Positions 57,445 through 64,000 of a stretch of 64,000 nt of DNA are shown here, one piece after another; the first letter of the stretch is position 1; each line of letters starts with the position of its first letter. Below the pieces are notes generated by a model that did not search any database, was not told the origin of the DNA, and saw only the letters and a list, made by a program, of their open reading frames with translations. Position numbers and translations under genes: made by a program. Location of the stretch: the NCBI RefSeq assembly GCF_963678635.1, contig NC_087064.1, positions 63,853,548 through 63,917,547 on the forward strand. Direction: 5' to 3'. This DNA is from Symsagittifera roscoffensis. Its lineage: Eukaryota > Xenacoelomorpha > Acoela > Convolutidae.

Positions 57445-58168
57445 CAGTGCTGATTTAAATTAACCGGACAAAACGAGCTAAACTTCAAATTTAAAACGCG
57501 TTTTTCTCAAATTGGTTTGAGTTTAGCTGAAAACGTATGGAGACAAAACTTGCTTAAAATTTTAGCAGGATTAATATGGTGTAATTTGTTTTGCGAAATT
57601 CGGGCCCAAAACTTTACCCCAAAAATGGGTCATTTGGCTTTTCTTAGTTAATCAAAAATTACGCCAAAAAATACCCAGTCGATCACAGACAATTATATCA
57701 AAGTGAGCTCCTTACGTAGCCCAACAAACTTTAAGAAGAGTATAATCTTTAAAATATTGTAGAAGTTAATTTATTTTTGTTTGATAGACAAAAAAGGGTC
57801 GTTTTTACTGTATAAAATACCAACTTTTTATTTAAAAACAATAATTAAACAATTTGCAATTTTTTTGGAGAAAATACCCTTCTTAAAGTTTGTTGGGCTA
57901 CGTAAGGGGCTCACTTTGATATAATTATGTCTGTGATCGACTGGTTATTTTCGGCGTAATTTTTGATTAACTAAGAAAAGCTAAAATGACCCATTTTTGG
58001 GGTAAAATTTTGGGCCCGAATTTCGCGAAACAAATTACACCATTTTAATTCTGCTAAAATTTTAAGCAAGTTTTGTCTCCATAAGTTTTCACTCAAACCA
58101 ATTTGAGAAAAACGCGTTTTAAATTTCAAGTTTAACGCGTTTTGTCCGGTTGATTTAAATCAGCACTG
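57445..58168. mobile_element. Fold-back Tc1/mariner-type non-autonomous element (MITE)
   Basis: Terminal inverted repeats of about 290-300 bp start CAGTGCTGATTTAAATC and match between the arms at roughly 90%. TA dinucleotides flank both ends (57443-57444 and 58169-58170), the target duplication of Tc1/mariner elements. The ~135-bp centre has no transposase. It lies in the putative first intron of sulfotransferase-like copy 4. Confidence 0.85.
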
Positions 58169-58170
58169 TA

Positions 58171-59800
58171 TAGCAACCAGAATTTGAAATTATTATACGA
58201 GCAACCAAAAAAAAATTTTTGTCGACCTTTTTTCTAGCTTTCGACCAAACTAATTTTCCCCTATTTTCCCATAATAACTATTCTGCCAGTAATTTCTGCG
58301 CCTTAGGCGACTTTTAGAAAAAAATGCCAGAAATGTTCTTGAGCACTTTGTGATAGGTTTTGACCAAAAAATTGCGTTTTGAAGCGCGCGCTCCCCCTCA
58401 GCATTCGTATATAAAAGCACCTTTAGATAAATTTTAGGTTTGGTCAGCCGGGAATGATTCCAGTGAACTAATACAAAAGGAGGGTCTTTTTGATTTCCTA
58501 CGATTAGTTATGAATTCATCTTTCTTTTCATGTCAGCTCAGGGTTTCTTGAGGTCCCACTCCAAACAAAAAAATATTGCAAGATGTAATAATTCCTAACA
58601 AGTAATTTTCAACCTAATTGAAACCTGTTTAAATCAAGGTCATTTTCCATCAAGACTAGTTTGAATATCCGGAATAATCTGTTTTTTCGTCTATCAGCGA
58701 ACTGCATCGAGTGAAAAATGAATATCTAGTAATAATATGATGCCGATTCTAACATGTTATCATCAAAACTAATTTTAACTAAACGAGCTTTAGAAGTTAT
58801 GTGTGGTAAAACACGCTGAATCAACTAAATTTAAAAAAGAACAATCTGATAATTGACTAAACATTCATATTTTTATAAACCTTTTTTTCTGTACATTGAG
58901 CGAAAACTGACAAGACAATTCATTCTCATAGACAATAACTCAGCTTCCTAACTCGTCTGGCAAAGTCTCAGAATATGGAAACCTAGCGACCAGTGGCATA
59001 CGCGACAATGGAAGCTAAACCAGATGATGAAGAAAAAGATCTCAAACATTTGACCCAAAAATTAAAATAAAGCAGTCAAAAATCAAACAAAGAAAAAAGT
59101 CAACTCAAAAAACTGATAATTAATTTGAGCTAAGGCAAACTAAAAACTTGATAAGAGGCAGAGATATATATGCCACCATCAATCACGTACGAGTGGAGGA
59201 GAATAAATAATAATAATAATAAATTGTTTGCAAATTAGATTCCATTTACAACCAAACGAAATCTCATTGCGAGAACGCCGTGGAACTAGAAAAGTATCAG
59301 ATAGGCAGAATATGAGCAAGCCTTAAGCACATTGATTTATAGCAAATGAAACCACATCGATCTATCATGAGTGAAATTTGATGGTGAACAGAATGTGCAG
59401 AGACACTAGTTTTTCAAGGAATTAACATACTTCACCTGATGGCATCTATGGGAGAGTAAAAGAAATCCTAACATACCAGATTTTCGCACCACTTGAGATA
59501 TCCCGCAATAGGATTGTAAGCTAGCAGCCAAAAAAGAAACGAAAGCCACTAAGCTACAAAAATTGCTGAATGTCAAAAAAAAACAGTTACCAATTTTTTA
59601 AATAATTTGTCTCGAACGATTTTCAATTTGAGCAAGCTACGTCCAAAATTAAATCGTCGGTATGAATTAAAATTCCAGAAATATTTATCGAGGTGCAGCA
59701 AAGCCGGCAAAACTTGGGTAAACTCCCGTGAATGATGAAAAACTTTGAGCCATAACGCTCTGAAAATTCAAGTTTTTTTTAAATTCTTTTGAGCATTTCT
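58171..59800. other. AT-rich DNA, no gene seen
   Basis: Contains a short (AAT)n run at 59207-59222 and otherwise nothing I can support. Confidence 0.6.
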
Positions 59801-59833
59801 AAAATGATATTCTGTGTTTTCCCCTTCAATAGA

Positions 59834-60131
59834 CGGAAAAAAGATCATTAAGCAGATAAATTATAAGCCGAAACCGTTTAGACCGAATGAATTTTTTAAG
59901 CAAAACAAAAGAAAAATAAACAAAGTAAGGCCTTGTAAACTTACGTATTACAGGGTAAAAAAAACACTTGCAGCTACAAAGGAAATTGCTAGCAGAGCAC
60001 GTGATGTGGCAACGAAGCCAACAAAACATAAGACAAATGATAGACCGACAGTTTTTTGTAATGAATGTTTTTTACACTACTGCACGAAACTTCTGAAAGC
60101 AATAGTCCAGTTGTCTGCTAGTATAAATTAA
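59834..60131 (+). CDS. Uncharacterised basic exon-like frame
   Basis: Open from an acceptor-like CTTCAATAG (59825-59833) to a TAA at 60129-60131, about 98 codons. Very basic first two thirds (KKIIKQINYKPKPFRPNEFF; RPCKLTYYRVKKTLAATKEI), then a short part with CNECFLHYC. It has no ATG near its start, so it is better read as an internal or last exon. No family recognised. The end of the frame is involved in a 51-bp tandem duplication. Confidence 0.35.
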
Positions 60132-60196
60132 ATCTTCAAGAATTCGAAAGCAATAGTCCAGTTGTCTGCTAGTATAAATTAAATCTTCAAGAATTC
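60095..60196. repeat. Perfect 51-bp tandem duplication
   Basis: 60095-60145 is repeated exactly at 60146-60196, covering the 3' end and stop codon of the preceding frame. Confidence 0.95.
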
Positions 60197-60980
60197 AAGT
60201 AAAATTGTCAAACTAGTTATACCGAAAAAAATTAAATTCCGATTTGATAACACTTGCTTATCGCAAGCCTAAATATCTATACTTTATTTTTCAGTTTAAA
60301 TTGTCCAAGAAAGCTCTCAAACGAATTTTGTTTGTTGAAAAAGCTCAAACTGACAGAACTTGGGTAAACGACCGTTGATCCGAAAAAATGGCAATATACT
60401 TAACTTTTTTGCAACACCTGAAACACAAACGCAGAAAACACGTTCGACTTTCAAACGACGTAGTATGAGGCACCTAGATCAATTTAACATTACTCGATTT
60501 AAGCCAAACGAACCCTTTTGAGTTAGGACCGATGTGGTTAACTCATAGAGTAATTTCGGATAGGGTACACCGTCTGCTCGTCACGCTATCTTATTTTCGG
60601 CCGGATAGATTCGTGCAACTTCTTAGTCTAATACCGATCCTAATCTTACTCTTATACTATCTAGTCTCAGGTTGTTTAACTAGTCTCTGCTAGGCTCAAT
60701 AGATCTAGGGTATACTGGTTTATTGCGGCTGCTGAAGTTCTCTCGGAGAGGCAACTAAGTTCTAAGTTAAATTCAAATCTCTCTGGTGCTGAAATTACAA
60801 GTAATTTCAGCACTTACAAATAAGTGGGTTGTTAGTTAGATGGATCATGATTGGTTAATATTAAATACTTTACAGTGGTAAAATATCTAATTTATCCAAT
60901 CATAAAATGTAGTTTAAATCAGGTTCCACCCATCCGGGTTTTACAGAGTTTTTTAGAATAGTCTTTCTGCAATTCAAAGG
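60197..60980. other. Non-coding DNA with one perfect palindrome
   Basis: 60500-60770 is more balanced in base composition than its neighbours but has no gene I recognise. The palindrome is listed separately. Confidence 0.5.
60786..60813. repeat. Perfect inverted repeat, 13-bp arms
   Basis: GTGCTGAAATTAC, AA, GTAATTTCAGCAC. It can form a strong hairpin; it may be a transposon end or a transcript terminator-like fold. Confidence 0.8.
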
Positions 60981-62148
60981 GTGGATGATGGACGTTGGTA
61001 TTTGGCGAACATCATATTTCTTCTGGGTTCTCTTGTTAGAGAAGTTCCAGGTTCAATCGCGGTGTCTTCTCATGACAACGACTGGGTTTTCGCAACAAAC
61101 TCAAATCTGATTTCAGAATGGTTGGCTATGACAGGTTTTTCTGTTCCATGTAGAGAACTTCTTTTGGGTTGACCTTGTCTGGGAATGGCGTGGAGATTGT
61201 GCGTGGAGGGGATGCCTGGTTACTCGGATCTGTACGTATACTTGAACATCGAGGTGGTCATTGTTCTATTTCAATGAAGTCCTTTTCTGCGAAGTCAAGT
61301 CGTACTCTAAATCCTTTGAGTTGTGATTGTGGGCGGCATATTGATTGTGGTTGGCCATTCTTTTTCGAGTGTAGTGGGTTCATTTTGTCTTTGGATGTTC
61401 GTCTTTGGTGTTGTATGCTGATCTATATACTGCAAGGTATAATTTACATTTTATAAAATTTTTATTAGTTTGGTGTTTTAATTATGATTTTGGTTAGTTG
61501 TTTTCACAAAAGCTTTTTGTTTTAGTTCGGTTATTTTGAAAAGTTACTCACCCTTGAGTACCTCTTATTAAAAATAGAAGTGTGGTCACAAAGCGTGGAT
61601 GTAGCGCGGTGGGTTAGGCCGGCTATAGAGCATGCTCAGGACGTCCTCTCTGGTGGGTTAGGCCAGGAGTGGGAGTATGATTTCGTGCGGCTTTTGTGAG
61701 AGGTCCTGTTATGTGATAACTTTTTATGTTAGGTTTATTGTGGTTTTTCTTATGTTTCGTTGGTTGTGTCCTTTTTTCAAAAATCAAATTGTTTTTGGTA
61801 TGGGTTTGTCTTTCGACTTTTTTGTGTTTTATTATTTCTTTCTTAGACTTTATAATAGTCTTCAAAAGAATAAATTATCCAGTTTTAAACTGGGTTAATC
61901 CGGTTTGGGTACCGTTGGTTTCCTTTTCTTAGTCATGCTGTTATTCTATGTGTTGTGGTGTTTAGTAAGCTGCATTGGTTAGTTTTGTTTAGTATATAAT
62001 TCCTTTCCAACCGGGTTAAAGGAAAGATTGAAACTTGTTATCGTGTGTTAGAGTTGTTGAGTGTGAAAGCTTGAAACTGAAATTCATTATTTAAACAATT
62101 CTTCGTGGGCGAGCTGTGCGAGTTTGGATAGAATTCTTGTGCGAGTGA
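60981..62148. other. G/T-rich (plus strand) region without a clear gene
   Basis: Two plus-strand frames (60981-61172, 61169-61456) are open but show no recognisable content. A 13-bp direct repeat 'ggtgggttaggcc' occurs at about 61609 and 61651. The T/G skew continues into the long minus-strand frame to the right. Confidence 0.4.
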
Positions 62149-62463
62149 ATGGAAATATCAAAAGGTTAGTACTGCATTTTCGTGTTATCAATTTACTACA
62201 TAGAATTTCAATTTTACTGCTAGTTTTGGTGAAAAATTAAGTTACAAATTTTCATCATTATTAGAATTACTGCTTTTAGGGAAATAATTTATAAATTAAT
62301 TTACTACATTTGTATGAATTTTATTTAATTTAGCTGGTGCAAAAAATTATTAGAGTTTTGAACAATTTGAAGAAGTTTTCTATTTTTTATTTTTCTTTTG
62401 TGTATTTTGCAGATGATCGTGAGATGAAGACTAAAAATCGAAATGATACATGGATAAAGAATG
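62149..62463 (+). CDS. Candidate first two exons of a plus-strand gene
   Basis: The ATG at 62149 opens MEISK, then a donor G|GTTAGT at 62165. An acceptor with a long pyrimidine tract, TTTTGCAG, ends at 62412. The 51-bp exon 62413-62463 continues the frame (DDREMKTKNRNDTWIKN) and ends in another G|GTTAGT donor. Phase is kept. No later exon was found, and the predicted next intron overlaps the minus-strand gene. Two good splice sites in phase make this more than chance, but it is unproven. Confidence 0.25.
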
Positions 62464-62519
62464 GTTAGTGTTTAAATTGAATTTATTAGTAAAGAATATA
62501 TAGAAATTATACTTACCTG

Positions 62520-64000
62520 TTAGTCGTCGGGGAAAAAACCGTGGGGGAAGATGTCGTGTATTATGTCGGAATTTGTTAGTAATTTTGCTAGTATGCGAAT
62601 GATGTTTTTAGTTTGAAGCAGTGGCCAAAGCAATTGAAGTGCTTTAATGGTTTTTAGTTTTTCAGTGCCAACTGCAAAATCATAAGGTGTGTTTTGGATG
62701 AGATTATATAATTTGTGATTGTATTTAGTGTTGTGGATGAATTCTAATATTGGGATTTCTATAGGTTGAACAATCTCATGTGGGATAAGAAAGGGTCTGG
62801 ATTCTTCTGCGTTGAAGGTCTTTGTGATGGGACAAAAAATATACATTTGGGTTATGGGATCATAATTGCGAAGAATACCGTGAAGGTTGTTATCTTTGAT
62901 GCAATATGTGAAGTTAAGAAAAAATGGTGATGTGTATTTAGAGTTAATAAATTGAAAACGGTGGTGTGGTTGTCTTGATGGAGTGTGTAGATCAAAGTGA
63001 TTTTGTATGAAGCGATAATATGTATATGTGTGGGTTTGTTTAGTGCGTAACATAATATCGTGTGAGCAGTGCAAATCTCGTTCGTGTGGTGCAAGGAAAT
63101 GAAAGGTTAGTGAAAATAATTGAAATTTTTCTTTAAAACTTTCGTAAGCTTGTGTGTCGGTTAGTGCTTCAGAAATGATGTGATCGAATTTGCGATCAAA
63201 TATATTGAGTGTAAATACATATGGTGTTTTGATAAAGAATTTTTCTGTGATTTGTAGGTTAGCGAAACGGTCATCATCTAAAAATTGATCTTGGTTAGCT
63301 CGGATGATGTTGTGATCGTAATATTCTAGCGTATATTCGTTAGCTCGGGGTGCAGTGTATGTTTTTAGTGACTTTTTATATCCTATATAAGTAAATTGTC
63401 TATGTGTTAGTGGTGTGGTGAGTCGATATAGCATATCTTTACTTCTTTCTATATCGATGTGAGTATTAGATAAAGGTAGGCAAAGGGGGTTAGTAAAATG
63501 ATAATATGATGTCCAATGAAGTGTAGGCATTAAAACTTGTTCATCTACAAAACTACGTGTGTCGTTAGTGTTGTTAGGAGTGTTCAAAGTATATTGTGGA
63601 AATGAAGGTAGGGTGATTGCTAAAAAATCTTTCGTGTTAGTGTGATTTGGATGATTAATATATTCACGGGCTGTTCCTGGTTTTGTTGGAAATGGATGGT
63701 TCGGGAATTTTCTTTTGAAAGTGCGATAAGCTCTATTAGTGCTATTTGACGATTCGGTGGATGTGGATGATGGTGCTAATGATGCGGTATAAGCTGAAGA
63801 GGGTGTAGGGGTAGGTGGGTTTGATGATTCTATTGTGGATGAACTCTGATTAATAGTGGGGTTTTCAAGGTGGAAGGGTTGTTGTTGTAGGGTGATAAAA
63901 TTATCTAGTTCCTGGGAGATTTGGGGAGTATCTGGAGAATTGGATGATCGGTCTGAATGAAATGAAGAGTAGGTTGGGGTGACTTGAGAAGCATAAGAGG
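62520..64000 (-). CDS. Large uncharacterised protein, 5' part beyond the window
   Basis: The minus-strand frame is open from the window edge at 64000 to a TAA at 62520-62522, at least 493 codons with no stop. The first ~130 codons are Ser/Thr/Pro/Gln/Asn-rich and low complexity. They are followed by a basic motif RAYRTFKRKFPNHPFPTK and then a globular part rich in His, Tyr, Thr and Asn (TLHWTSYYHFTNPLCLPLSN; HGFFPDD end). A perfect splice donor (CAG|GTAAGTATA, 62519-62508) lies immediately after the stop codon, so the message may continue in a 3' untranslated exon. I recognise no domain. Its A/C-rich coding strand fits the skew of the neighbouring DNA. It could be a host gene or an element protein. 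Confidence 0.6.
   Translation of the reverse strand, partial: SYASQVTPTYSSFHSDRSSNSPDTPQISQELDNFITLQQQPFHLENPTINQSSSTIESSNPPTPTPSSAYTASLAPSSTSTESSNSTNRAYRTFKRKFPNHPFPTKPGTAREYINHPNHTNTKDFLAITLPSFPQYTLNTPNNTNDTRSFVDEQVLMPTLHWTSYYHFTNPLCLPLSNTHIDIERSKDMLYRLTTPLTHRQFTYIGYKKSLKTYTAPRANEYTLEYYDHNIIRANQDQFLDDDRFANLQITEKFFIKTPYVFTLNIFDRKFDHIISEALTDTQAYESFKEKFQLFSLTFHFLAPHERDLHCSHDIMLRTKQTHTYTYYRFIQNHFDLHTPSRQPHHRFQFINSKYTSPFFLNFTYCIKDNNLHGILRNYDPITQMYIFCPITKTFNAEESRPFLIPHEIVQPIEIPILEFIHNTKYNHKLYNLIQNTPYDFAVGTEKLKTIKALQLLWPLLQTKNIIRILAKLLTNSDIIHDIFPHGFFPDD

Noticed and set aside
1-64000. CRISPR arrays, bacterial operons, complete tRNA or rRNA genes
   Set aside because: None seen; the repeats present lack CRISPR spacing, and introns and element types are those of an animal genome.

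Overview
The window looks like AT-rich nuclear DNA of an invertebrate animal. It has GT-AG introns, decayed Polinton/Maverick genes of the kind common in marine invertebrates and nematodes, a Ty3/gypsy-type LTR retroelement, inverted-repeat elements and long gene-poor AT-rich stretches. There are no bacterial operons and no rRNA, complete tRNA or CRISPR features. I cannot name the species from the sequence.

Layout. 1-1148 (minus): N-terminal part of a broken Polinton DNA polymerase B. 2.4-2.9 kb: an unrecognised exon-like frame. 3.06-3.5 kb: a minisatellite. 3.7-5.67 kb: three near-identical 655-bp tandem repeats. 5.75-11.02 kb (plus): a decayed Polinton in the order integrase, minor capsid-like protein, small basic protein, major capsid (F54H12.2-like) and adenain-like protease. 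11.58-37.07 kb (plus): one giant LTR retroelement. 38.5-43.1 kb (minus): a second, diverged Polinton with the same gene order, facing the first. 43.7-47.3 kb: small repeats and AT-rich DNA. 47.53-57.31 kb (minus): four tandem copies of a two-exon, sulfotransferase-like membrane protein gene; two look intact, one is deleted and one is frameshifted. 57.44-58.17 kb: a fold-back Tc1/mariner-type non-autonomous element with TA flanks. 59.8-64 kb: small uncharacterised exons and a long minus-strand reading frame that runs off the right edge.

The most unusual object is the retroelement, 25.5 kb between two ~870-bp LTRs. Besides gag, protease, RT/RNase H and integrase it carries a macro-domain-like module after integrase. 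It then has a second block of about 8.4 kb with an SGNH-hydrolase-like domain and several unrecognised domains. Its very long leader has complementary GGAGGGT/ACCCTCC motifs and a pair of ~145-nt direct repeats whose predicted stems are kept by compensatory changes. Two intergenic hairpins followed by the same 12-nt motif bracket the second block. The 5' end is a composite: leader A and a gag scrap, then an LTR tail and a second leader. The copy is dead (many stops and frameshifts), but its plan can be read.

Functionally almost everything is mobile-element or viral-derived. The sulfotransferase-like array is the best candidate for a host gene family. Homology calls rest on recognising motifs by eye, not on searches.
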